DNA of 64,000 bases from Streptomyces sp. Ag109_O5-1 (GTDB lineage: Bacteria; Actinomycetota; Actinomycetes; Streptomycetales; Streptomycetaceae). Below are positions 49,685-57,434 of the stretch, one piece after another (position 1 is the first letter of the stretch; every line of letters begins with the position of its first letter). The position numbers were made by a program, and so were the translations under genes. Under the pieces are notes generated by a model, which was not told the origin of the DNA, did no database searches, and saw only the letters and a program-made list of their open reading frames with translations. The stretch is taken from assembly GCF_003814875.1 (NCBI RefSeq), contig NZ_RKQF01000001.1, positions 7,750,001-7,814,000 on the forward strand. Reading direction: 5' to 3'.

Positions 49685-50379
49685 GCGGCCACCTCCGCCG
49701 GCCGCACGGCCCCGTCACCCATCCGCACTTCGCGGTCCGCGTACGCCGCCACCTGGGCGTCGTGCGTGATCAGCAGGACGGCCGTGCCCGCCTCCCGGGC
49801 CGTGTGCACCAGGGCGGTCATCACCTGCTCGCTCGCCAGCGAGTCCAGCGCCCCGGTCGGCTCGTCCGCGAAGACCACCTTCGGGCCGGTCACCAGCGCC
49901 CGGGCCAGCGCGGCCCGCTGGGCCTGCCCGCCGCTCATCGAGCCCGGCCGCAGTTCCCCCTGCCCGCGCACCCCGAACCGCTCCAGCCACTCGCCGGCCC
50001 GCGCCCGGGCGTCCGTACGCGTCGCCCCCGCGAGCATCAGCGGCAGCGCCACGTTGTCCAGCGCCGTGAGCTCCGGGATCAGCTGCCCGAACTGGAAGAC
50101 CACCCCGAAGTCGGTCCGCCGCAGCTCGCTCAGCCGCTTCTCCGGCAGCCGGTCCAGCCGCTCCCCGGCGTACGTCACCGAGCCCGCGTCCGGCCGGACG
50201 ATCCCGGCGAGGCAGTGCAGCAGCGTGGATTTCCCGCTGCCGCTGGCGCCGGTCACGGCGAGGATCTCGCCCGCGCGCAGCTCGACCGAGGCGCCGCGCA
50301 GGGCCTCGGTCCTGCCGTGCGCCCTGGCCAGGTCCCGGCCCGCCAGCAGCGGTGGTGGGGTGCCCCCGTTGTCGGTCAT
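49681..50379 (-). CDS. ABC transporter ATPase (LolD/MacB type)
   Basis: 232 residues. Walker A GASGSGKST near residue 45, Q-loop FGVVFQFGQL, signature MSGGQAQRAALA, Walker B VVFADEPTGALD and switch His LLITHDAQVA. The gene overlaps both neighbours: its start overlaps the padR stop and its end overlaps the permease ATG, indicating tightly coupled translation of padR-ATPase-permease. It energises the permease encoded next. Confidence 0.9.
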   Translation of the reverse strand: MTDNGGTPPPLLAGRDLARAHGRTEALRGASVELRAGEILAVTGASGSGKSTLLHCLAGIVRPDAGSVTYAGERLDRLPEKRLSELRRTDFGVVFQFGQLIPELTALDNVALPLMLAGATRTDARARAGEWLERFGVRGQGELRPGSMSGGQAQRAALARALVTGPKVVFADEPTGALDSLASEQVMTALVHTAREAGTAVLLITHDAQVAAYADREVRMGDGAVRPAEVAA

Positions 50380-50909
50380 GCTGAGTCGACCTCCGCGGTC
50401 AGAGTGGTGAGCCGGTCCGCCGTCGTGTTCATCCAGCGGAGGTCGGCGTCGAGGTGGTTGAGGGCGAAGTCCGCCGAGAGCACGGTCGTCAGATCGGCGT
50501 TCCGCGCCGTCTTGAGAGCGGTGAGCTCCCGCATCCGCTCCATGTGTGCGGCGCGCTGGTCGCGCAGGTAGGCGGCCGGGTCACCGCCGGCGAGGATCGA
50601 CACCACGACCTTGGCGAAGATCTCGTTCGTCACGAACGGTGCCGGCGGGGAGATCGCACCCGCCCACCGGGCCAGTTCCTGCGCGCCCGCCTCCGTCGAG
50701 CGGTAGCGGGTCCGCTCCGGTCCGCCGTCGGCGTCGGTGCCGTCCACCGCCGCCAGGCCGTCTCGGACCAGGCGCTGCAGGGTCGTGTAGGCCTGCCCGT
50801 AGGCCAGCGGGCGGGCCTGCGGGAAGCGCTCGTCGTGGCGCCGCTTGAGGTCGTAGCCATGACTCGGCCCGGCCTCGAGCAGCCCCAGGAGGATGTGCCG
50901 GGTGCTCAT
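50376..50909 (-). CDS. PadR-family transcriptional regulator
   Basis: 177 residues. The winged helix starts at the N-terminus (STRHILLGLLEAGPSHGYDL, AYGQAYTTLQRLVRDGLAAV), followed by the helical dimerisation arm of PadR group 1-2 proteins. As first gene of the operon it probably represses its own ABC exporter until an inducer, often the exported compound, binds. ATG 50909 has no Shine-Dalgarno sequence, but a TATATT -10 box sits at the right distance for a leaderless message. Confidence 0.88.
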   Translation of the reverse strand: MSTRHILLGLLEAGPSHGYDLKRRHDERFPQARPLAYGQAYTTLQRLVRDGLAAVDGTDADGGPERTRYRSTEAGAQELARWAGAISPPAPFVTNEIFAKVVVSILAGGDPAAYLRDQRAAHMERMRELTALKTARNADLTTVLSADFALNHLDADLRWMNTTADRLTTLTAEVDSA

Positions 50910-50946
50910 GGAGATCAATATACACCCGCTACATGTACTGAGTGAA
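50910..50946 (-). promoter_or_regulatory. leaderless promoter and operator of the PadR-ABC operon
   Basis: On the minus strand TTCACT (50946-50941) and TATATT (50922-50917) are 18 bases apart, and the expected start site falls at the padR ATG. The spacer contains the palindrome TACATGTA (50937-50930), which resembles the ATGT/ACAT half-sites bound by PadR proteins. This implies autorepression. Confidence 0.6.
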
Positions 50947-51061
50947 TAGTGCGCCGGTCCGGTGCGCTCCGGCGCCCGTCGAGAGTGCCGTCCCGTTCAC
51001 GGGGTAGGCCTGCTCTGACCCGGCGAACGCCCCCACCCGACGGCATGACGAGGAGGCCACC

Positions 51062-51271
51062 GTGGCCGCAACGGTTCACCATCCGATCCCGGCCCAGTTC
51101 AAACCCCCGGCGGAGACCGAGCAGGAGCCCCATCTGTGTGTGTTCAGCGCCGAGGGCGCCTGCGCACAGGCGCCGCTGACCAGTGAGCCGCCGCTGCCCG
51201 ACGCCGAGCCCCTCACCAGCGAACCGCCGCTCGCCGACGCGGCGCCGCTGACCAGCGAGCCGGGGTTGTAG
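51062..51271 (+). CDS. small protein with tandem PLTSEPPL repeats
   Basis: 69 residues. The N-terminal 35 residues include two cysteines (CVFSAEGACAQA); the rest is three imperfect repeats of (A/D)PLTSEPPL. No membrane helix or known domain. The ribosome site AGGAGG precedes GTG 51062, and the TAG stop touches the malQ ATG, so the two are coupled. Possibly a small regulatory or scaffold peptide for MalQ; nothing in the sequence proves a function. Confidence 0.65.
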   Translation: MAATVHHPIPAQFKPPAETEQEPHLCVFSAEGACAQAPLTSEPPLPDAEPLTSEPPLADAAPLTSEPGL

Positions 51272-53317
51272 ATGAGCGAAGCCGCTCCTCTCGACGGGGA
51301 GCTGTCCCGGCTGGCGGAGCTGCACGGCGTCGCCACCTCCTACAGCCCGTCCCCGGACCGTACGGTCGCCGCCTCCGCCACCGCGGTGATCGCCGCCCTC
51401 GGCGCCCTGGGCGTCGACGCGAGCGGTCCCGAGGCCGTCCGCACCGCCCTCGCCGACCGGGAGCGAGACCTCGCCGAACGGCTGCTGCCGCCGACCGTCG
51501 TGCACTGGACGGGCGCCGGCGAGATCGCCCTCGGCCTGCCCGCCGGCACCCGTCTGGAGCTGCGGACGGAGGACGGGGAGACACACGACGACGTACGGGA
51601 CCTGCCGCTCGGCGTCCATCTGCTGACCGCCACCGCCCCCGACGGCCGTACCGCCCGCACCCACCTCGTCGTCGCCCCCGACCGGCTGCCCACCCCCGCC
51701 ACCCGCTCGTACGGACTCCTCGTCCAGCTCTACTCGCTGCTGTCCCGCCGCTCCTGGGGCATGGGCGACCTCGGCGACCTCGCCGACCTCGCCGACTGGG
51801 CCGCACGCACCGCGGGGGCCGGATTCGTGCAGGTCAACCCGCTGCACGCGGCCGTGCCCGGCGCCCCGACCGACCCGTCCCCGTACCGCCCCTCCTCCCG
51901 CCGCTTCCCCGACCCGGTGCATCTGCGCCTCGAGTCCGTCCCGGAGTACACCGCCGTGGACTCCTTCGCGGAACGCGCCGAACGGCTGCGGTCCGCCGTC
52001 CTCGACAAGGGCGCCCTCATCGACCGGGACGCGGTGTGGGAGCTGAAGCGGGAGGCGCTGGAGACGGTGGCCGCCGCAGCGCTCACCCCGGCACGGCAGG
52101 CCGAGTACGACGCCTTCCTCGTGGAGCAGGGCGAGGCGCTGGAGGACCACGCCACCTGGTACGCACTCGCCGAGAAGTACGGCTCCGACTGGCACCGCTG
52201 GCCCCAGGCCCTCCAGGACCCCCGCTCACCGGAGACCGCCCGGGCCCGCGCCGAGCTGGGCGACCGCGTCGCCTTCCACTCCCGGCTCGCCTGGCTCACC
52301 GACACCCAGCTCATCGCCGCCCAGCGCACCGCCCGGGAGGCCGGGATGCCGGTCGGGATCGTCCACGATCTCGCCGTCGGCGTGCACCCCCAGGGTGCGG
52401 ACGCCTGGGCGCAGCGCGACGTCTTCGCCGCGGGGATGTCCGTCGGCGCCCCGCCCGACGCCTTCAACGCCCGCGGCCAGGACTGGGGCCTGCCGCCCTG
52501 GCGCCCCGACCGCCTGGCCGCCTCCGGCCACGCCCCCTTCCGCCGGCTCCTGCGCGCCCTGTTCCGCTACGCCGGCGCCCTGCGCATCGACCATGTGATG
52601 GGTCTGTTCCGGCTGTGGTGGGTGCCGGAGGGACGGCCGCCGACGGAGGGCACCTACGTCCGTTACGACGCCGAGGCCATGCTCGCGCTGCTGGCCCTGG
52701 AGGCCGGCCGGGCGGGAGCCGTGGTGATCGGGGAGGACCTGGGCACCGTGGAGCCGGGGGTGCGCGAGACGCTCCAGCGGCGCGGGGTGCTCGGCACGTC
52801 GGTGCTCTGGTTCGAACGGGACTGGGAGGGCGACGGCCGGCCCCTCCTCCCGGACCGCTGGCGTGCCGACTGCCTCGCCACCGCCACCACCCACGACCTG
52901 CCGCCCACCGCCGCCCGCCTCACCGGCGAACACGTCGAACTCCGCGACCGGCTGGGCCTGCTGACCCGCCCGCTGGAGGTGGAACGGGCCGAGGCGGCGG
53001 CCGACACCGCCGAGTGGCTGGCGCTGCTGACCCGGCTGGGCCTGCTCGCCGCGTCCGACGCCGGTGACGAGGAGGCCGAGATCCGGGCCGTCCACCGCTT
53101 CCTGCTGCGCACCCCCGCCCGCATGACCGGCGTCTGGCTCCCGGACGCCATCGGCGACCGCCGCCCGCAGAACCTGCCCGGCACCTGGGACCAGTACCCG
53201 AACTGGCGCCTGCCGATCGCGGACGCGGAGGGCCGCCCGGTGACACTGGAGGAGCTGACGGGGTCGGGGAGGGTGCGGGCGCTGCTGGAGGTCTTCCAGG
53301 ACCGCACCGGCCCGTAG
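51272..53317 (+). CDS. malQ: 4-alpha-glucanotransferase (amylomaltase)
   Basis: 681-residue GH77 enzyme that transfers alpha-1,4-glucan chains, used in maltodextrin and glycogen metabolism. An actinobacterial N-terminal extension of about 140 residues precedes the barrel. Landmarks: SWGMGDLGDLADLADWAART, catalytic nucleophile Asp in LRIDHVMGLFRLWWVPEG (about residue 440), acid/base Glu in VIGEDLGTVEP (about 488) and transition-state Asp in TTHDLPPTA. The enzyme is cytoplasmic. Confidence 0.93.
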   Translation: MSEAAPLDGELSRLAELHGVATSYSPSPDRTVAASATAVIAALGALGVDASGPEAVRTALADRERDLAERLLPPTVVHWTGAGEIALGLPAGTRLELRTEDGETHDDVRDLPLGVHLLTATAPDGRTARTHLVVAPDRLPTPATRSYGLLVQLYSLLSRRSWGMGDLGDLADLADWAARTAGAGFVQVNPLHAAVPGAPTDPSPYRPSSRRFPDPVHLRLESVPEYTAVDSFAERAERLRSAVLDKGALIDRDAVWELKREALETVAAAALTPARQAEYDAFLVEQGEALEDHATWYALAEKYGSDWHRWPQALQDPRSPETARARAELGDRVAFHSRLAWLTDTQLIAAQRTAREAGMPVGIVHDLAVGVHPQGADAWAQRDVFAAGMSVGAPPDAFNARGQDWGLPPWRPDRLAASGHAPFRRLLRALFRYAGALRIDHVMGLFRLWWVPEGRPPTEGTYVRYDAEAMLALLALEAGRAGAVVIGEDLGTVEPGVRETLQRRGVLGTSVLWFERDWEGDGRPLLPDRWRADCLATATTHDLPPTAARLTGEHVELRDRLGLLTRPLEVERAEAAADTAEWLALLTRLGLLAASDAGDEEAEIRAVHRFLLRTPARMTGVWLPDAIGDRRPQNLPGTWDQYPNWRLPIADAEGRPVTLEELTGSGRVRALLEVFQDRTGP

Positions 53318-53365
53318 GGGTACCCCGGACGCGCGCCACTCGAATGGGCCAGCTAACTTGGGACC

Positions 53366-53617
53366 GTGGACAAGAAGAACGCCCTGCGCGCCGGCGCCCT
53401 GGCTGCCGGTACGACGCTGATGATGCTGCTCATGTCGTCCCCCGCGCTCGCGCTCACGCGTGACGACGGCGACGACCCCGGCCCGGGCCTGAGTGTCATC
53501 CAGACGCTGGGTCTCTACGTCCTGACCCCGCTCGTGCTGTTCGCGGTCATCGCGGGTCTCGTGATGGTGCTGGACAAGTCCAAGATCCGGGTCGTCAAGC
53601 CGAAGACCAAGGCCTGA
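53366..53617 (+). CDS. small membrane protein with signal-like N-terminus
   Basis: 83 residues: a signal-like N-terminus (AGALAAGTTLMMLLMSSPAL), an acidic Gly/Pro loop, one strong helix (LYVLTPLVLFAVIAGLVMVL) and a basic Lys-rich tail, so N-out with a cytoplasmic tail. The GTG at 53366 has no Shine-Dalgarno site, but TAACTT (53354-53359) lies 7 bases upstream, which suggests a leaderless transcript. I recall the family as common in Streptomyces but without known function. Confidence 0.7.
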   Translation: MDKKNALRAGALAAGTTLMMLLMSSPALALTRDDGDDPGPGLSVIQTLGLYVLTPLVLFAVIAGLVMVLDKSKIRVVKPKTKA

Positions 53618-53712
53618 CCCCCGCTTCTCCACTTCTTCACCGAGGGCGCCGATCGCCTTCCCTGCGTACCCCGAGGGGACGTGGAGAGGCCGACCGGCGC
53701 CCTCGGCGCGTT

Positions 53713-54312
53713 TCAGGGGCTCGGCGCGGACAGATACCGCTGCAGGGTCGGTCCGAGCCAGGCCAGGATCTCCTCCCGCGCCAGCTCCGCCGCGGGCGGC
53801 AGCCGTAGTACGTACCGGGTGAGCGCCAGCCCCATCAGCTGCGAGGCGCACAGTGCCGCCCGCGCCGGTACCTGTTCGGGGTCGGGGCACACCTGCTGCG
53901 CCACCGGCACCACCTGCTCCCGGAAGATGCCCTGCAGCCGCTCGGCCCCCGCCTTGTTGGTGACGGCGACCCGCAGTACGGCGGTGAGCTCCTCGTTCTC
54001 CTCCCAGATGTTCAGGAAGTGGGCCACCAGCGCCCGCCCGACCTCGGTGCGCGGCGACCGGGACAGGTCGGGCATCCGCAGATCGAGCGCGACGGCGGCC
54101 GCGAACAGGCCGTCCTTGTTGCCGAAGTAGCGCATCACCATGGACGGGTCGATGTGCGCGTCCTTGGCGATGGCGCGGATGGTGGCGCGCTCGTAGCCGT
54201 CGGTGGCGAAGCGTTCGCGGGCGGCGGCCAGGATGGCGGAGCGGCTGGCGTCGGAGCGGCGCGCCGCGGAGCCGTTCGCGGAATCTGTGCTTCTACTGGG
54301 GGTGCCGGTCAT
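53713..54312 (-). CDS. TetR-family transcriptional regulator
   Basis: 199 residues. The TetR N-terminal DNA-binding domain is clear (SRSAILAAARERFATDGYER, ATIRAIAKDAHIDPSMVMRYF), followed by the helical ligand and dimer domain. It is divergent from a flavin monooxygenase and probably represses it through the 14-bp repeats between them; the first repeat begins at the second base after its ATG complement. ATG 54312 is chosen since upstream codons would be translated repeats. Confidence 0.88.
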   Translation of the reverse strand: MTGTPSRSTDSANGSAARRSDASRSAILAAARERFATDGYERATIRAIAKDAHIDPSMVMRYFGNKDGLFAAAVALDLRMPDLSRSPRTEVGRALVAHFLNIWEENEELTAVLRVAVTNKAGAERLQGIFREQVVPVAQQVCPDPEQVPARAALCASQLMGLALTRYVLRLPPAAELAREEILAWLGPTLQRYLSAPSP

Positions 54313-54313
54313 G

Positions 54314-54425
54314 CCAACGAGCGTAGGCCAACATTTGTGGGCCAACAAGCGTTGACTGCCGTGTGCGTCCTGCCCTACCCTTGCCAACAAGCGTTGACCA
54401 ACAAGCGTTGGCCAACAGGTGTTGG
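54314..54425. promoter_or_regulatory. array of six 14-bp operator repeats
   Basis: Six tandem copies of CCAACAAGCGTTGG-like units in exact 14-base register: 54314, 54328 and 54342, then a 28-base gap (two unit lengths), then 54384, 54398 and 54412. Each unit is a dyad with half-sites CCAAC and GTTGG around four bases. The gap probably holds promoter elements. This is the likely target of the divergent TetR regulator, with room for several dimers. Confidence 0.85.
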
Positions 54426-54443
54426 CTTCCCTGGGAGGCTCCC

Positions 54444-55889
54444 ATGAACGGCACGACCGGCCCCACCCCCGCCGCCCCCCGAGTGATCGTCGTCGGCTCC
54501 GGCCCCACCGGTCTGCTCCTGGCCGGTGACCTCGCCACCGCCGGCGTCCCGGTCACCCTCCTCGAAAAGCGCCCCCACAAGATCAGCAACCTCTCCCGCG
54601 CCTTCGTCCTGCACGCCCGCGCCCTGGAGCAGCTCGACGCGCGCGGTCTCGCCGACGACCTGGAGGCCGTCGGCCGGCCCGTCACCCGGCTCAACCTCTT
54701 CGACGGGCTCACCCTCGACCTCGGCACCCTCCCCTCCCGCTTCCACCACGTCCTCGTCCTGCCGCAGTACGAGGTCGAGAAGGTGCTGGAGCGCCGGGCG
54801 GTCGAGGCCGGCGTCGACTTCCGCCACGACTCCGAGGTCACCGGAGTGACCCAGGACGCCGACGGCGTCACCGTCCACGTCAAGGGCGCCGAGAGCCTGC
54901 GCGCCGCGTACGCCGTCGGCGCCGACGGGATGCGCAGCGCCGTCCGGGAGGCCGCCGGGCTGCCGTTCCCGGGGCGGTCGGCGATCAAGTCCGTCGTCCT
55001 CGCCGACGTGCTGCTCGCCGAGCAGCCCGAGACCCTGATCACGGCCGCCGCGGTCGGCGACGCGTTCGCCTTCCTCGTCCCCTTCGGCGACGGCTACCAC
55101 CGCGTCATCTGCTGGCACCGCGGCCGCGACGTCCCCGATCACGAGCCGGTCGACCTCGCGGAGGTCAAGGAGATCACCCGGGAGGCCCTGGGCCGGGACT
55201 ACGGGATGCACGACGCCCGCTGGATGTCCCGCTTCCACAGCGACGAACGCCAGGTGCCCAGCTACCGGGCCGGCCGGCTCTTCCTGGCCGGCGACGCGGC
55301 GCATGTGCACACCCCGGCCGGCGGCCAGGGCATGAACACCGGCCTGCAGGACGCGGCCAACCTGAGCTGGAAGCTCGCCGCCGTGCTGCACGGCCACGCG
55401 TCCCCCGACCTGCTCGACACCTACCAGAGCGAACGCCACCCCGTCGGCAGGACGGTCCTGCGCAGCAGCGGCGCCATCGTCCGCCTCGCCATGGCCAAGG
55501 GCTGGCAGCTGCCCGTGCGTGCCGCGCTCGCCACCGTCCTCGGCCGGCTGGCCCCCGCCCGCCGCCGGGTGCTCGGCCAGATCACCGGCGTCGGCTACCG
55601 CTACCCCGCTCCGAGGGGCGCCCACCGTCTCACCGGCGCCCGCGTCCCCGACCTCGCCCTGGGCGGCGGCGGCCGCCTCTACGAGGCCCTGCGCGGCGGC
55701 CGGTTCGTCCTCGTGACCCCGGGCTCCCACGACCTGGGCGCGGGCCGCGCGGACCGGCTGGCCGTGGCGCACTGGGCGAGCGGCCGCCGTACCACCCTGC
55801 TGGTGCGCCCCGACGGATACGTGGCCTGGGCGGCCGAGAACGCCCGGCACGCGGACATCGACAGGGCGCTCGCCGCCCACCTCGGCTGA
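54444..55889 (+). CDS. FAD-dependent aromatic monooxygenase
   Basis: 481 residues of the PHBH/UbiH-like class A flavin monooxygenase family, which hydroxylates aromatic or polyketide substrates with NAD(P)H and oxygen. The FAD Rossmann motif is VIVVGSGPTGLLLAG near residues 14-28, the second motif VGADGMRSAVREAAG near 160, and the FAD-pyrophosphate motif LFLAGDAAHVHTPAGGQGMN near 285. The C-terminal thioredoxin-like domain is present. Similar enzymes inactivate rifamycins or tetracyclines or tailor polyketides; the substrate here is unknown, but control by a divergent TetR suggests a drug- or metabolite-induced role. GGGAGG precedes the ATG. Confidence 0.88.
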   Translation: MNGTTGPTPAAPRVIVVGSGPTGLLLAGDLATAGVPVTLLEKRPHKISNLSRAFVLHARALEQLDARGLADDLEAVGRPVTRLNLFDGLTLDLGTLPSRFHHVLVLPQYEVEKVLERRAVEAGVDFRHDSEVTGVTQDADGVTVHVKGAESLRAAYAVGADGMRSAVREAAGLPFPGRSAIKSVVLADVLLAEQPETLITAAAVGDAFAFLVPFGDGYHRVICWHRGRDVPDHEPVDLAEVKEITREALGRDYGMHDARWMSRFHSDERQVPSYRAGRLFLAGDAAHVHTPAGGQGMNTGLQDAANLSWKLAAVLHGHASPDLLDTYQSERHPVGRTVLRSSGAIVRLAMAKGWQLPVRAALATVLGRLAPARRRVLGQITGVGYRYPAPRGAHRLTGARVPDLALGGGGRLYEALRGGRFVLVTPGSHDLGAGRADRLAVAHWASGRRTTLLVRPDGYVAWAAENARHADIDRALAAHLG

Positions 55890-55963
55890 CCGGGACCCGT
55901 GCGGCCCGTGCGGCGGACCGGTCCCCACAGCCACCCTTGACAGGTGCTGCCCCGGGAGTTCCC

Positions 55964-56008
55964 ATGGGAAAGCTCAGGCTCAACGTCCTTACTGAAATGG
56001 GGAGTTGA
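55964..56008 (+). CDS. possible 14-residue peptide ORF
   Basis: ATG 55964 is preceded by GGGAG and encodes MGKLRLNVLTEMGS. A TTGACA -35-like element lies at 55937. Its stop is 1 base before the next tiny ORF. It could be an upstream control peptide or part of a peptide-precursor pair. Support is limited to ribosome sites and tight spacing. Confidence 0.3.
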   Translation: MGKLRLNVLTEMGS

Positions 56009-56009
56009 A

Positions 56010-56084
56010 ATGGCAACCAAGATCGAGATTCGCCCGTTGGACAAGAAGGAGACCACCGGGGACAGCAACTCTCAAGGCGCCTGA
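56010..56084 (+). CDS. 24-residue peptide ORF upstream of the carboxypeptidase
   Basis: ATG 56010 has an excellent ribosome site (GGGGAG, 6 bases upstream). The product is 24 residues: a charged leader-like half (ATKIEIRPLDKKE) and a polar tail TTGDSNSQGA rich in Thr, Ser and Asn. It ends 13 bases before the M14 carboxypeptidase start. Size and placement resemble a peptide precursor with its processing protease; no known RiPP family is recognised. Confidence 0.45.
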   Translation: MATKIEIRPLDKKETTGDSNSQGA

Positions 56085-56097
56085 TCGGAGGGCCCGC

Positions 56098-57360
56098 GTG
56101 CGGACATCGTCGTCCCGGCGCCCGCTCTACCCGGGCGTCGATGAACTGGAGCGGCAGGCCCGCACGCTGGCCGCCTTCGCACCGAAGGTCCTGCGGCTGC
56201 GCGAGGCCGGGCGCAGCAGGGCCGGACGGCCCCTCCACGTACTCTCCGCCGGGCACGGGCAGCACCAGCTCCTGACCGTCGCGGGAGCGCACGCCAACGA
56301 ACCCGTCGGCGGCGCCTCCGCGCTCCGCCTCGCCCGGCTCCTCGCCCACCGGCCCGAACTGCTCCGCGGGCTCGACTGCACCTGGCACTTCCTGCTCTGT
56401 CTCGACCCGGACGGCGCCCGCCTCGCGCACGGCTGGCAGCCCGAGGAGCCCACCCCGTCCCCGGAGGAGTGCCACCGGCACTTCTACCGGCCCGAGTTCG
56501 CCTGCCAGCCCGAGTCACCGCCCGCCCCCGGCACCGGCCGGGAGCCGCTGCCCGAGTCCACGGCGCTCGTACGGCTCCTCGACGAACTGCGCCCGACGGC
56601 CCAGTTCACCCTGCACGGCATCGAGATCGGCGGCGCCTTCACCATGCAGACCCGGGAAGTCCCCGGAGCCGCGCGGGCCTTCCGCGAGACCGCCGCCCGG
56701 CTGCGCATCCCGGTCGACGACCACCCCTGCGACGGCCCCGACTGGCGGCCGGACCCGCCCGGTGTACTGCGGCTCCCGCCCGCCAGCGGCAGCAGCGAAC
56801 GCGACCCCAGCGGCTTCGTCGCCAAGAGCACCTGGCTGCACCCCCGCCGGTACGGCACGCTCACCGCCCTCGTCGAGGCACCGGCCTGGGCCGTCCCGGC
56901 GGTGAGCGACTCCCGGCCCGAACCCGACCCGCGGCGCGCGGTCGGTGCCGCCTGCGACCTGCTGCTGGCCAGGACCCGGGAACTCGGCACCCTGCTGGAG
57001 CCGGTCCGCTCCGACGCCGTGCCGCACGAGCTGCTGCCCCTGCACACCGCCGCCGCGGAACTGCTGCGCGTCGCCCCGTCGCTCGCGGTCGGCTGGGCGG
57101 AACAGGAACACACCGGCTCCCGCGGCCACTTCGCGACTCTCGGCGTCTCCGCCCGCCGTATCCCGCTGCGCGTGGCGGCCATGGCACGCCGGGCCGTCGC
57201 CCGTACCGCGCCCGCGACCGCCGACGTCCTCGCCGACCTGGTACGCGAATGGTGCCGGGAACTCGACAAGACCTACGAGCCGCGCTGGATCCCGGTGTCC
57301 GCACAGACCGGGCTGCATGTACGGACGATGCTGGATCTCGCCGGCCGGCTGTGCGCGTAG
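56098..57360 (+). CDS. M14-family zinc carboxypeptidase
   Basis: 420 residues. Zinc ligands HANE (HxxE, about residues 65-68) and the third His in FTLHGIEIGG, and the catalytic Glu in TALVEAPAWA, are all present. There is no signal peptide, so it acts in the cytoplasm, unlike digestive M14 enzymes; cytosolic members trim peptides, peptidoglycan fragments or RiPP intermediates. A C-terminal domain of about 130 residues follows the catalytic part and has no recognised homology. GTG 56098 follows CGGAGGG. Confidence 0.82.
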   Translation: MRTSSSRRPLYPGVDELERQARTLAAFAPKVLRLREAGRSRAGRPLHVLSAGHGQHQLLTVAGAHANEPVGGASALRLARLLAHRPELLRGLDCTWHFLLCLDPDGARLAHGWQPEEPTPSPEECHRHFYRPEFACQPESPPAPGTGREPLPESTALVRLLDELRPTAQFTLHGIEIGGAFTMQTREVPGAARAFRETAARLRIPVDDHPCDGPDWRPDPPGVLRLPPASGSSERDPSGFVAKSTWLHPRRYGTLTALVEAPAWAVPAVSDSRPEPDPRRAVGAACDLLLARTRELGTLLEPVRSDAVPHELLPLHTAAAELLRVAPSLAVGWAEQEHTGSRGHFATLGVSARRIPLRVAAMARRAVARTAPATADVLADLVREWCRELDKTYEPRWIPVSAQTGLHVRTMLDLAGRLCA

Positions 57361-57390
57361 CGGGGAAAGCCGCGCCGTAGCGGAAAAAAA

Positions 57391-57421
57391 GGGGGCGCCC
57401 GGTATGTCACCGGGCGCCCCC
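57391..57421 (-). terminator. terminator of pepN with poly-T tail
   Basis: GGGGGCGCCCGGT (57391-57403) pairs with 57409-57421 around ATGTC. On the minus strand it is followed directly by seven T residues (complement of AAAAAAA at 57384-57390), a classic intrinsic terminator for pepN. It may also stop the convergent carboxypeptidase transcript. Confidence 0.92.
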
Positions 57422-57434
57422 ACCGTCGTACCGG

